The notes: generated from the letters alone by a model not told the origin. 64,000 bases of DNA from Roseibium sp. Sym1 (GCF_027359675.1 NZ_CP114786.1:2826501-2890500); one strand, 5' to 3'. Positions 25,188-33,807 are shown, counted from the first letter of the stretch. Program-made: numbers and translations.

Positions 25188-26074
25188 GCGCGCACCCTTT
25201 CAATCACGTGGTTTGCGTAAAGCGTTGCCGCGTCGATGGAGGCGCCCTCGAGCGCGCCCCTGAAGCCGCCAAAGGCGGAGACTTCGAAGATGACCGGGCC
25301 GGCATCCGTCAGTCCGACGTCAACCGTGGTGAAATCGAGCTCGAAGGGCGCCTGGGCGCGCCGGGCCAGCTCGACCAGATCCGCATCCGGTTCGAAGGGC
25401 TCGTATTTGCCGCCATGGAGAATGGTCGTGTTCCAGCTGTCGGTCTGGGCGACGCGGGCATAGGTGCCAAGGTATTTGCCGCCGAGGAACACCATGCCGA
25501 GATCGCGGCCCGAAAGATTGACCTTCTGCTGCAGGTACATCACCGGGTTGTCGGCCTTGAAGGCCTCGATCTTCCGCCGGAGCGCCGCTTCGTCTTCGCC
25601 GCCATCCATCAGCGACATGCCGCGGGCCTTGGTGGAGAACAGCGGCTTGAACACCGCGCCACCGAAGCGCCGCACGGCGGCAAGAGCCAGGTCGACGCTT
25701 TCCGTGACGCAGGTCGCCGGCATCGGCATGCCGGCATTGGCGAGCGTCACGGTGCAGCTCAGGCGGTTGACAAGGCCGAGGATGGACTGCGTGGACGAAA
25801 AGACCCTCACGCCCGCGGCTTCGGCGACGCGCAGCATCTCAAGCCGGTCAAGTGTCGCCGGACTGTACTGTTGGCTGATCTTCTTGATCACCAGGCCATC
25901 GAGCTTGCAGAGGTCGGTGGCCCCTGACATCAGCGCGCGGTTTTCCAGATCGAGCGCAACATCGGCCATGTCGACCACGCAGCGGTAGCCGGTTTCCTTT
26001 TCCAGTGCATCGGCGAGAACCTCGGTCGACCACTTTCCCGGAATGCCGATGACGCCGATTTTCAGGTCAGTCAA
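25184..26074 (-). CDS. ATP-grasp enzyme, GAK-system type
   Basis: A 296-residue protein. It starts KIGVIGIPGKWSTEVLADAL, then FKPLFSTKARGMSLMD and VMYLQQKVNLSGRDLGMVFL form the ATP-grasp core, and VDVGLTDAGPVIFEVSAFGG is the metal-binding C-terminal block. It resembles RimK/glutathione-synthetase-like ligases that join a carboxylate to an amine through an acyl phosphate. The substrate is unknown. ATGA overlap with the kinase gene downstream and an 8-base overlap upstream show tight coupling. The closest named family I recall is the GAK-system ATP-grasp. Confidence 0.8.
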   Translation of the reverse strand: MTDLKIGVIGIPGKWSTEVLADALEKETGYRCVVDMADVALDLENRALMSGATDLCKLDGLVIKKISQQYSPATLDRLEMLRVAEAAGVRVFSSTQSILGLVNRLSCTVTLANAGMPMPATCVTESVDLALAAVRRFGGAVFKPLFSTKARGMSLMDGGEDEAALRRKIEAFKADNPVMYLQQKVNLSGRDLGMVFLGGKYLGTYARVAQTDSWNTTILHGGKYEPFEPDADLVELARRAQAPFELDFTTVDVGLTDAGPVIFEVSAFGGFRGALEGASIDAATLYANHVIERVRA

Positions 26075-27701
26075 CGAAGAGCTCCTTCATCTGAAGCCGG
26101 AAGCGGGCTTCATCGCCGGGCGGGCAGGCAAGCGCCTGTTCGATCAGGTAGCGGGCGCGCAGCCACATCCGCCTTGCATGGGACTTGTCGAAAATGAACC
26201 GGGTGGAACTGGCGAAGGACCGGGCAAGTCCGAGCGCCAGCCGGTATTCGAACGTCGCGTCGCCCTGCTTGCGGGCAAACCCCCTGGCGGATTTGTAGAA
26301 GTCCTGGGAGACCTGCATGATCCGCCGGCGCGTCTCGCGGTCGAGCACCTGCAGCCGGTAGTTGGAGACCATGAACACCGAGACATCCTGAACATAGTCC
26401 ATGTAGCGCGACCGGTGCAGGTCGATGAAATGGACCCGGTCCTCGCCGGGGTCGTAAAGGATGTTGTCGACATTGAAGTCGCCGTGGATATGGACCGAGA
26501 ACGGTGCGGGGACCCTGGTCTCCCGTTCGGCGGCCTGGTCGATCAGCTTGTCGAATGACGGCAGGACCTCGCCGGAGAAGCTGACCTTGCGGTCCTTGAA
26601 TTCCGGATGGACCCGGCGCACGTCCCCGAGCCTCCTGGCAAGCTGTTGCATGCTGGCCAGTTCCGCCGGTTCGCCGGTCCTGGTCTGTTTCCAGATGTCC
26701 CGGAGTGTCCGGTTGAGTCGCTTGAGTGCGCAGGTGCAAAGGGTCTCGTTTCCGCTCAGGACGATATGTTCGAACGTCTGGCCGGGCAGATGTTCGATCA
26801 GAAGGGCTGCGGACCGGTCGCCTTTCTCGTAGGACAGGATCTTCGGGGCAAGGCCCGGATAGATCGAGTGCCAGCTTTTCACCCCCTGGCGCTCTTCCTT
26901 CACCTTGCTTTTCTCACCGTCCTTGAAGACCGCCGCGACCTCTTCGGTCTTGCGGTCCTTGATGGCCGAGATGGAACTGCCGGAGCGGGTCTCGGCAATG
27001 GTCTCGACGGTCAGGTCGCCGCCCGGTCCGTCCAGGTCCGACATCAGGCTCTGAAGCGCGAAATAGCGTTCGAAATTGACCGCCTGGCCGATATTGGCGG
27101 AGATCAGGGCCTCGCTGATCGAGCGCAGCGAGTCGCCCATGCGCTGGATCTCGCTGGCGACCAGCAGGCTGTTGGCGATGTCGGCCGGCCGGATTTTCGT
27201 GTTGCGCATCTCCCGGGTGTAGGTCTTGAACAGCTTGCGGTAGTCGGCCTCGATCCTGTCCTGAAGCTGGCCGATCCCGATCGCCAACTCACTGTCGCCG
27301 CTGACAAGTGCCTGCTCGATGCGGGCAACTCCGCCGCGGACCCGTTTGACGATGGCCGGGTAACGCTGCGGCTCCAGCGCTTCGAACTCTTCGATCTGCT
27401 CGACATGGTGCAGGGACTGGCGTGCCAGGTTGGACAGGCGCTGCAGGTCGGAGGCGATCAGTTCCAGGCTGCGCAGGGTGATGTGTTTGCGGTTGGTCGT
27501 CTTCGCGCCGCTCATCTGGCGCACGCAGGCGGCGAGGATGCGCGTCTTCAGGTTATGGGCATATCCGGCCCGGTCCATGATCCGGCGCGCGGTCGCAGCC
27601 GTCGGCTCCTTGAAGAAGGCCTCAAGCTGGATCAGCTGACCGTCAATCTCCGCGCACAGGAAATGGAGATTTTCACGGATAATCTTCGGTATGTTAGTCA
27701 T
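26067..27701 (-). CDS. PhoU-like / aminoglycoside-phosphotransferase-like fusion kinase
   Basis: 544 residues from the ATG at 27699-27701, which overlaps the Nudix stop by eight bases; this overlap decides the start against a longer in-frame reading to 27842. Residues 1-215 are helical and PhoU-like, with paired motifs ASDLQRLSNLARQSL and ASEIQRMGDSLRSISEAL. Residues 260-540 look like an aminoglycoside/choline phosphotransferase: a Lys-rich ATP region, the catalytic HIHGDFNVDNILYD and the metal-binding FIDLHRSRYMDYVQD. A PhoU-like sensor or scaffold joined to a small-molecule kinase is unusual. The substrate is unknown. Confidence 0.75.
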   Translation of the reverse strand: MTNIPKIIRENLHFLCAEIDGQLIQLEAFFKEPTAATARRIMDRAGYAHNLKTRILAACVRQMSGAKTTNRKHITLRSLELIASDLQRLSNLARQSLHHVEQIEEFEALEPQRYPAIVKRVRGGVARIEQALVSGDSELAIGIGQLQDRIEADYRKLFKTYTREMRNTKIRPADIANSLLVASEIQRMGDSLRSISEALISANIGQAVNFERYFALQSLMSDLDGPGGDLTVETIAETRSGSSISAIKDRKTEEVAAVFKDGEKSKVKEERQGVKSWHSIYPGLAPKILSYEKGDRSAALLIEHLPGQTFEHIVLSGNETLCTCALKRLNRTLRDIWKQTRTGEPAELASMQQLARRLGDVRRVHPEFKDRKVSFSGEVLPSFDKLIDQAAERETRVPAPFSVHIHGDFNVDNILYDPGEDRVHFIDLHRSRYMDYVQDVSVFMVSNYRLQVLDRETRRRIMQVSQDFYKSARGFARKQGDATFEYRLALGLARSFASSTRFIFDKSHARRMWLRARYLIEQALACPPGDEARFRLQMKELFVD

Positions 27702-28263
27702 CGTGAGGCCCGAGATAGACTTTGGGCACCCGCGTACAGCCAACTGGAAACAGTTTTGTGACATAAAGCGGACGTAGCAGCGCCGCGTCCTCGGCGGTGA
27801 TCCACCTGGTGGCAACCTGATGCGGATCCGGATGGTCTCCAAGCATTGGTTGATAGCTCTGCGGGACGGTGCATTCGAAGATCAGATCGAGCTGGTGCTG
27901 GCGCTCCATGCCGTCCGATTTCGCTCGGTAGAGATCAGCTACATGCCGCAAGTCGCCAACTGTCACCTCCGCGCCGATTTCCTCCAGGCACTCGCGTTGC
28001 AGGGTCGCTTCCAGGTCTTCGCCTGGCTCCTGCTTTCCGCCCGGCAAGGTGTAGTAAACCCCTTTCACCGGATGGTTTTTTTCCTGCACCAGCAAGTGCT
28101 CGCCGCGCAGGATGAAGGCGCGCGGTGTCGCGCGGATGAGCGGGCGAAACGGTGGAGAGGAAAGGTCGCTGGAGATCGTGCTGCGTCCTTTGTCTGTCGC
28201 GGCATCGGGCCGCGGGGGGGGCGGTCTCGGTGCCATACCATGACGCCGCATCTGTGCCGACAC
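27694..28263 (-). CDS. Nudix hydrolase
   Basis: A 189-residue protein. The Nudix box GGKQEPGEDLEATLQRECLE then EIGAEV is complete, with the catalytic glutamates. The rest matches ADP-ribose/NDP-sugar-type Nudix proteins of about 150 residues (RATPRAFILRGEHLLVQEK at the start of the fold). The first 40 residues are proline-rich and unconserved in appearance; the GTG at 28263 may be too early and an ATG at 28251 or 28236 is possible. It leads the seven-gene phosphate-chemistry operon. Confidence 0.85.
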   Translation of the reverse strand: MSAQMRRHGMAPRPPPPRPDAATDKGRSTISSDLSSPPFRPLIRATPRAFILRGEHLLVQEKNHPVKGVYYTLPGGKQEPGEDLEATLQRECLEEIGAEVTVGDLRHVADLYRAKSDGMERQHQLDLIFECTVPQSYQPMLGDHPDPHQVATRWITAEDAALLRPLYVTKLFPVGCTRVPKVYLGPHDD

Positions 28264-28420
28264 CCTGCCAAGATCGGTCGGAGTATAGGTGAGTCGCGCG
28301 CACCCGGCTAACCGATAAAAGCCTGTGAATTAAGGGTGGGTTGAGCACGGAAAGTGAGATGCCTCCCATGGTTTGACAGCAAGTCCGTCACCTCAGGAAT
28401 CAGCAGGCCACATCCATCAT

Positions 28421-28525
28421 CGTCATCCTGAGGAGGGCCGGCAGGCCCGTCTCGAAGGATCGGTAATTTGCCTGGGAGTGTGCTGCGGATCCTTCGAGAC
28501 AGCGCTGCGCGCTTCCTCAGGATGA
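28421..28525. repeat. palindromic repeat, CGTCATCCTGAGG family, copy 1
   Basis: Outer arms CGTCATCCTGAGGAG and CCTCAGGATGA, inner arms GTCTCGAAGGATC and GATCCTTCGAGAC. Other copies are at 35257-35362 and 44159-44266. Confidence 0.8.
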
Positions 28526-28574
28526 GGCTGAATTTTGGTGGCGACGTCAGTTGAAGCCTCGCCCCAATCACCAT

Positions 28575-28719
28575 GGTCATCCCGGCCTTGAGCCGGGACC
28601 TAATCCACATGTCGGCGCGTACAGGACCCTGAAAAGAGCAACGCGGCGCCCATACCCATACCTGCTTCAACCCGACAGCTCTGGAAACGAGTGGGTCCCG
28701 GCTCAAGGCCGGGATGACC
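28575..28719. repeat. inverted repeat with perfect 26-bp arms
   Basis: Left arm 28575-28600 begins GGTCATCCCGGCCTTGAG and right arm 28694-28719 is its exact reverse complement. Each arm is itself a small hairpin (CCCGGC, CTTGA, GCCGGG). The outer GTCATCCC resembles the end of the repeat at 58381-58489. Confidence 0.75.
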
Positions 28720-28833
28720 TCGGTGGGAGTGGTGAGATCTTGTGCCCGTTCAAGGCCGGGGTGATCACTGAGAGTGGGGTGAGGGCGTGTTTTCAGGCCG
28801 ATCAGAATGACCGATGGTGGACCCGGCAAAAAC

Positions 28834-29724
28834 TCAGATATCCGGCCCCATGGCCCGCCCTTCCGTCGAGGGGTCGATTTCGTTGCGCAGTTTTTCCAGG
28901 GCGCGCATGCGTTCCTGGGCACGGCCCTGGTTCTCCCGGGTGACGCCGGCGATCAGCACTTCGGCAATGGCCATCAGGGCCAGCGAGGAGTCCCAGGGGG
29001 AGGGCACGGCGACGCGGGCCGGCAGCACATAGCTGGCGATCCGGCCGACCGGGGACATCCAGCTGTCGGTGATCAGCGCCACCGTGGCGCCCTGCTGGGC
29101 CGCCGCCTCGGCAAACTGGATGATCTCTGCCTGGTAGCGGCGGATGTCGAAGATGACGACCACGTCCTTCGAACCGATACCGATCAGCTGGTCGAGCCAG
29201 TTTCCCTGCTGTCCGGCGACGTGATTGACATTGGGGCGCACGATCCTGAGATGCGCGGCCATGTAGCGGGCGAGCCCGTCGGTGAAGCGCCCGCCGATGA
29301 GATGCACGGTCTTGCGCTCGTCGGCGAGCAGCTTTGTGAGCCCGGTCAGCTCGCCCTTGGGCAGATGCGCGAACGTCTCGCGCACATTGTCGAGAAGCTG
29401 GCTGACATGGGGGTCCCGGTCCGGTGCGTCGGCCATGTTGTTGCTGCGTGCCAGCGGAGAGTTGAGCTGGCTTTCCAGTTCGCTGCGCAGCTTTTTCTGG
29501 AACTCCGCGAAGCCCGGAAATCCGAGCCTGCCGACAAAACGCAGGATGGTTGGTGAACTGACACCGGCGGCTTCCGCGAACTGGGCGACGGTGCCCAGGC
29601 CCTGCATCGGATAATTCGCCATCAGCGCATGGGCCGCCTTCTTTTCCGTGGCGGTGAATTCATCCAGACGGTCGCGGATCTCTTCCAGAAGGGGGCGTTC
29701 CATGGGCTTCGGCCTTTTTCCCAT
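28834..29724 (-). CDS. MurR/RpiR-family transcriptional regulator
   Basis: A 296-residue regulator. The N-terminal HTH_6 domain contains TVAQFAEAAGVSSPTILRFV (about 45-64); the C-terminal SIS domain begins near VHLIGGRFTDGLARYMAAHL and includes KDVVVIFDIRRYQAEII, a sugar- or phosphosugar-type binding fold that need not bind a sugar. An ATG at 29703 would shorten it by seven residues and has an AAGG upstream. It is divergent from the amidohydrolase/TRAP operon and is the likely controller; a TGTAAT-N4-ATTACA palindrome lies between them. Confidence 0.88.
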   Translation of the reverse strand: MGKRPKPMERPLLEEIRDRLDEFTATEKKAAHALMANYPMQGLGTVAQFAEAAGVSSPTILRFVGRLGFPGFAEFQKKLRSELESQLNSPLARSNNMADAPDRDPHVSQLLDNVRETFAHLPKGELTGLTKLLADERKTVHLIGGRFTDGLARYMAAHLRIVRPNVNHVAGQQGNWLDQLIGIGSKDVVVIFDIRRYQAEIIQFAEAAAQQGATVALITDSWMSPVGRIASYVLPARVAVPSPWDSSLALMAIAEVLIAGVTRENQGRAQERMRALEKLRNEIDPSTEGRAMGPDI

Positions 29725-29743
29725 TGGTGCCGCTGAAATTCAT

Positions 29744-29771
29744 TTGACAGCGGTCTCATTCTGCGTATCAA
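29744..29771 (+). promoter_or_regulatory. sigma-70-like promoter for the amidohydrolase/TRAP operon
   Basis: TTGACA (29744-29749), 16-base spacer, TATCAA (29766-29771). It faces the plus-strand operon. A palindrome downstream and a half site overlapping the -10 region are suited to repression. Confidence 0.55.
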
Positions 29772-29802
29772 ATATTACAGAAGTTAGCGAAGTCGGCAAT
29801 CC

Positions 29803-29818
29803 TGTAATAAACATTACA
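29803..29818. promoter_or_regulatory. candidate RpiR-type operator
   Basis: TGTAAT and ATTACA are perfect inverted arms around AAAC. A second ATTACA half site is at 29774-29779, over the predicted -10 region and 39 bases upstream. The position fits control by the divergent RpiR-like protein. Confidence 0.55.
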
Positions 29819-29850
29819 AAGAAACAGGGTGGTCTTTCAGGGAGTTGGGA

Positions 29851-30636
29851 ATGGGTGCAGGTCTCCCCGCAGGAGAAGTGAACCACGCTGTCGCGGTTGA
29901 AAATGCCGAGGGGGCAGGTCCGATCGTGCTTGTCTGCGACCATGCCTCCAACTTCTTTCCGCCTCCCTATGACACAAGCCTGAACGTCAGCGATGCCGAC
30001 AAGAAAGCCCATATCGCCTGGGACCCGGGCGCGCTTGGCGTTGCCAGGGGGCTGTCGAAGGAGCTTGACGCGCCGCTCGTCTTCACAACGGTTTCCCGGC
30101 TGATCATCGACTGCAACCGGGAGGAAAACCGGCCCGACCTGATCCCGTGTCTGAGCGAAACCACCGAGATTGCCGGGAACAGGGACCTGAGCCCGGAAGA
30201 AAAGGCATTGCGCATCGATCTTGCGCACCGGCCCTTTCACACGGCGATCGACGAGGTGCTGAACCTGCGCAAGGGCAAGGGGCTGCCGAGTGCGGTCGTC
30301 TCGATCCATTCCTTCACGCCCGTCTACAAGGGCCAGTCCCGGCCGTGGGAGATCGGATTGATCTATGAGAGTGACCGGCGCCTGGCCGATCCGGTGCTGG
30401 CGGACCTGAAGGCCCGCGGCGACCTGACGGTCGGCGACAATGAGCCCTATTCGCCCGCTGATGGCGTCTATTACACGATCCACCGGCATGGAGAGGAACG
30501 GCAATTGCCCTGCCTGATGATCGAGATCCGCAACGACGAGATTACGACGCCGGAAGAGGAAGCCCGCTGGAGCACGCTGCTGGCACCGGTGCTGCAACGC
30601 GCCGCGCAGATGGTTGGGGGAGGTGCCCATGCTTAA
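29851..30636 (+). CDS. N-formylglutamate amidohydrolase-like enzyme
   Basis: A 261-residue protein of the HutG-like zinc amidohydrolase family: VLVCDHASNFFPP, HIAWDPGALGVARGLSKEL, LIIDCNREENRPDLIP and AVVSIHSFTPVYKGQSRPWE carry the metal and substrate residues. The ATG at 29851 follows GGGAG; a TTG six bases earlier is possible. There is no histidine-degradation gene around it. The neighbours (TRAP transporter, glutamine-synthetase-like ligase, two dehydrogenases) suggest it removes glutamate from a gamma-glutamyl product rather than formate from formylglutamate; that is inference. It overlaps the next gene by eight bases. Confidence 0.85.
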   Translation: MGAGLPAGEVNHAVAVENAEGAGPIVLVCDHASNFFPPPYDTSLNVSDADKKAHIAWDPGALGVARGLSKELDAPLVFTTVSRLIIDCNREENRPDLIPCLSETTEIAGNRDLSPEEKALRIDLAHRPFHTAIDEVLNLRKGKGLPSAVVSIHSFTPVYKGQSRPWEIGLIYESDRRLADPVLADLKARGDLTVGDNEPYSPADGVYYTIHRHGEERQLPCLMIEIRNDEITTPEEEARWSTLLAPVLQRAAQMVGGGAHA

Positions 30637-31225
30637 GCTGGCCTGCCTCTATGTCCGCGCCGTCGACGGGTTCAACCGCGGGCTCGGCAAGGTGATCATG
30701 TGGGGTGTCTTCGTGATGGCGGCGATTCTGTTGTGGTCGTCGATTTCCAAGACGTTCTTCAATCCGTCGCTGTGGACGCTGGAAGTCGCCCAGTTCGCCA
30801 TGGTCGCCTATTACGTTCTCGGCGGCCCCTATTCGATCCAGATGGGCTCGAACGTGCGCATGGATCTCTTCTACGCCGAGTGGAGCGTGCAGAAGAAAGC
30901 CTGGTTCGACGCCTTCACCGTGCTGCTGCTGATCTTCTACCTCTGTGTCCTGCTCTATGGCGCGCTCAATTCGACAGCCTATTCGCTCGGCTATTTCGGC
31001 AAGGATTCGATCGGCTTCTGGTGGGACCTCTTCATCACCTTCGTGACCGGCGGTCCGGACGCTGCGGCTGAGAAGCTCGGCTACATCGAGCGCAGCCCGA
31101 CCGCCTGGCGGCCCTATCTGTGGCCGGTCAAATTCATCATGATCTTCGGTTTCTTCCTGATGCTGCTCCAGACCGTCTCTGAACTTCTGAAAGACATTGC
31201 CCGGATCAAGGGAGTGTCTCTCTGA
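30629..31225 (+). CDS. TRAP transporter small membrane subunit (DctQ-like)
   Basis: A 198-residue protein with four membrane helices, including VIMWGVFVMAAILLWSSISK and FDAFTVLLLIFYLCVLLYG, and a SNVRMDLFY motif typical of DctQ. A region of about 40 residues before the last helix (GGPDAAAEKLGYIERSPTAW) is longer than in standard DctQ; the same insert occurs in TRAP subunits described for large or charged ligands as far as I recall. The ATG has GGGGGAGG seven bases upstream. ATGA-type overlap with the next gene. Confidence 0.85.
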   Translation: MLKLACLYVRAVDGFNRGLGKVIMWGVFVMAAILLWSSISKTFFNPSLWTLEVAQFAMVAYYVLGGPYSIQMGSNVRMDLFYAEWSVQKKAWFDAFTVLLLIFYLCVLLYGALNSTAYSLGYFGKDSIGFWWDLFITFVTGGPDAAAEKLGYIERSPTAWRPYLWPVKFIMIFGFFLMLLQTVSELLKDIARIKGVSL

Positions 31226-32565
31226 TGTCCTATGAGTTGATCGCTCTCCTGATGTTCTCGTCGATGATGCTGATGCTCCTGACGGGGCAGCGCGTCTTCG
31301 GCGCCATCGGCGGCATCGCGGCCATCGCGGCGCTGGCGCTGTGGGGCACCGGCGGCGGTGACATTCCGTTCTCCGCGGCCATGAAGCTGATGAAATGGTA
31401 TCCGCTGCTGACCCTGCCGATGTTCATCTTCATGGGCTACGTGCTGTCGGAAACCAAGATCGCCGACGATCTCTACAAGATGTTCCATGTCTGGATGGGG
31501 CCGGTTCATGGCGGTCTCGCCATCGGCACGATCCTGCTGATGGTGCTGATCTCGGCCATGAACGGATTGTCGGTCGCCGGCATGGCCATCGGTGCGACCA
31601 TTGCCCTGCCCGAACTTTTGAAACGCAAATACGACAAGCGCATGGTCACGGGGGTGATCCAGGCCGGGTCCTCCCTGGGGATTCTCGTGCCGCCCTCGGT
31701 GGTCTTGGTGCTCTATGCGATGATCGCCCGCGCACCGGTCGGCCAGCTCTGGTTGGCGGGCATCGTGCCCGGCCTGATGATGGCAGGTCTGTTCGTGGTC
31801 TATATCGCCGTGCGCTGCAAGATCCAGCCGGAACTCGGCCCGGTTCTGTCGAAGGAAGAACGGGAAGCGTCCAAGGATCAGAAATATCACCTGCTCCTGG
31901 CAGGCATCCTGCCGATCGTGATCTTCGCCGCCATGATGGTGCCCTTCGTGATGGGCTATACCAGCCTGGTCGAGGCCTCGGCGATCGGCGCGCTGACCGC
32001 GTTGCTCGCCTCGATCGTGCGCCGGCGCATGACCTTCGACATCCTGATCCTGTGCATGAAGAACACGCTCGGCATTTCCTGCATGTTCATGTGGATCATT
32101 CTGGCGGCCCTCGGTTTTGGCGCGGTGTTCGACGGGCTCGGCGCGGTCAAGGCGATCGAGAACCTCTTCACCGACCAGCTCGGCCTGTCGCCCTGGATGA
32201 TCCTGATCCTGATGCAGCTGTCCTTCCTGGTGATGGGCACGTTCCTGGACGACACGGCGATGCTGGTGATCGTGGCGCCGCTCTATGTGCCGCTGGTGGC
32301 AACGCTCGACCTCGGCATGCCGGCGGGCGAGGTGCTGATCTGGTACGGCGTGCTCTACACGATCACCACGCAGATCGCCTACATGACGCCGCCCTTCGGC
32401 TACAATCTTTTCCTGATGCGGGCAATGGCGCCCAAGGATGTCACCATGCGCGACATCTACGGCTCGATCACGCCGTTCGTCGCGGTGATGATCCTGGCGC
32501 TCGTTCTCGTCATGGCTTTCCCGCAGATCGCGCTCTGGCTGCCGGATCTCGTGTACGGCAGGTAG
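31225..32565 (+). CDS. TRAP transporter large permease (DctM-like)
   Basis: A 446-residue integral membrane protein with about 11-12 helices. LPMFIFMGYVLSETKIADDLY near 70-90, AGSSLGILVPPSVVLVLYAM and MGTFLDDTAMLVIVAPLYVP are hallmark DctM blocks. It uses the sodium or proton gradient to move the ligand delivered by the binding protein. It begins in the stop codon of the small subunit (ATGA overlap at 31225). Confidence 0.92.
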   Translation: MSYELIALLMFSSMMLMLLTGQRVFGAIGGIAAIAALALWGTGGGDIPFSAAMKLMKWYPLLTLPMFIFMGYVLSETKIADDLYKMFHVWMGPVHGGLAIGTILLMVLISAMNGLSVAGMAIGATIALPELLKRKYDKRMVTGVIQAGSSLGILVPPSVVLVLYAMIARAPVGQLWLAGIVPGLMMAGLFVVYIAVRCKIQPELGPVLSKEEREASKDQKYHLLLAGILPIVIFAAMMVPFVMGYTSLVEASAIGALTALLASIVRRRMTFDILILCMKNTLGISCMFMWIILAALGFGAVFDGLGAVKAIENLFTDQLGLSPWMILILMQLSFLVMGTFLDDTAMLVIVAPLYVPLVATLDLGMPAGEVLIWYGVLYTITTQIAYMTPPFGYNLFLMRAMAPKDVTMRDIYGSITPFVAVMILALVLVMAFPQIALWLPDLVYGR

Positions 32566-32682
32566 GAGGATCTGAGGGCAACAACAAAACGTCCGGAGGA
32601 AACGGAGTTTGACTGCGGACATACCAGAGCCGGACAACGGCCGCACCGCTTGAAATGAAACTGGAACTTAGGGGAACTTGAG

Positions 32683-33732
32683 ATGACCAACAGACGTGAC
32701 TTTCTGAAAAAAGCCGGTCTTGGCACTGCCGCCGCCGCCGGTGCGACCACCCTCGCGGCCCCGGCCGTGCACGGCCAGTCGCAGATCAAATGGCGCCTGC
32801 AGACCTATGCCGGTCCGGCGCTGGCCGAACACGTGATCAAGCCGCATATCGATGCCTTCAACAAGGCCGCCAACGGCGAGATGGTGATCGAGCTCTACAC
32901 CGCCGACCAGCTGGTTCCGACCGGTGAACTGTTCCGCGCGATGCAGCAGGGCACCATCGACGCCGTGCAGTCCGACGACGACTCGATGGCGTCTCCGACC
33001 GAAGTCACCGTCTTCGGCGGCTACTTCCCGTTCGCGTCCCGCTATTCCCTCGACGTGCCGGTGCTGTTCAACCAGTACGGCCTTAAGGAAATCTGGGAAG
33101 AAGAATATGCCAAGGTCGGCGTGAAGCACATCTCCGCCGGTGCGTGGGATCCGTGCCACTTCGCCACCAAGGACCCGATCCGCTCGCTGAAGGACCTGGA
33201 AGGCAAGCGCGTCTTCACCTTCCCGACGGCCGGCCGCTTCATGGCCCAGTTCGGCGTCGTGCCGGTCACCCTGCCGTGGGAAGACATCGAGGTTGCCGTC
33301 CAGACCGGCGAGCTTGACGGCATTGCCTGGTCGGGCATCACCGAGGACTACACCGTCGGCTGGGCGGATGTGACCAACTACTTCCTGACCAACAACATCT
33401 CCGGCGCCTGGGCCGGCTCCTTCTTCGCCAACCAGGAACGCTGGAACGAGCTTCCGGACCACCTGAAGTCGATGCTGCAGCTGGCCATGGATGCCTCCCA
33501 CTACTATCGCCAGTGGTGGTACTGGGGCGGCGAAGCCAACCTGCGCGTCAACGGCACCAAGATGGAACTGACCTCCATTCCGGATGCCGAATGGGCAACC
33601 GTCGAAGAAGCCGCGACGGCCTTCTGGGACGAGATCGCGGCCGAAAGCCCGACCAAGGCGAAGGTCGTCGAGATCTTCAAGAAGTACAATCAGGACATGC
33701 AGAAGGCGGGGCGTCCATACCGCTACACCTGA
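32683..33732 (+). CDS. TRAP transporter substrate-binding protein (DctP-like)
   Basis: A 349-residue periplasmic protein. The twin-arginine leader MTNRRDFLKKAG with the hydrophobic AAAAGATTLAAPAVHG sends it through Tat, as in many DctP proteins. Mature motifs include EMVIELYTADQLVPTGELFR, DDDSMASPTEV and GELDGIAWSGITEDYTVGW, which contains the conserved substrate-side region. The leader is preceded by GGGGAACTTG. A 117-base gap after the large permease has no recognised feature. A terminator follows at 33773-33807. Confidence 0.9.
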   Translation: MTNRRDFLKKAGLGTAAAAGATTLAAPAVHGQSQIKWRLQTYAGPALAEHVIKPHIDAFNKAANGEMVIELYTADQLVPTGELFRAMQQGTIDAVQSDDDSMASPTEVTVFGGYFPFASRYSLDVPVLFNQYGLKEIWEEEYAKVGVKHISAGAWDPCHFATKDPIRSLKDLEGKRVFTFPTAGRFMAQFGVVPVTLPWEDIEVAVQTGELDGIAWSGITEDYTVGWADVTNYFLTNNISGAWAGSFFANQERWNELPDHLKSMLQLAMDASHYYRQWWYWGGEANLRVNGTKMELTSIPDAEWATVEEAATAFWDEIAAESPTKAKVVEIFKKYNQDMQKAGRPYRYT

Positions 33733-33741
33733 TGCAGGCCC

Positions 33742-33807
33742 GGCCGTGCCGTTTCCGGCACGGCCATACCTCCCGGTCCGGAGCGGAACCCTCCGGGCCG
33801 GCTTTTT
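33742..33807 (+). terminator. hairpin pair and terminator after dctP
   Basis: First hairpin GGCCGTGCCG / CGGCACGGCC (33742-33765), then CCGGTCCGGAG / CTCCGGGCCGG (33773-33801) followed by TTTTT. It ends or attenuates the TRAP transcript before the glutamine-synthetase-like gene. Confidence 0.75.

Larger units (their letters stand above)
28264..28833. other. 570-base gene-free region with repeats
   Basis: Contains a CGTCATCCTGAGG repeat (28421-28525) and a perfect 26-bp inverted repeat (28575-28719). It lies upstream of the Nudix operon and downstream of the RpiR gene. No promoter motif was recognised. Some short open frames exist but none looks coding. Confidence 0.5.

Noticed and set aside
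31114-32646. Minus-strand open frame of 510 codons
   Set aside because: Shadow of the TRAP large permease; composition dominated by His, Asp and Arg.
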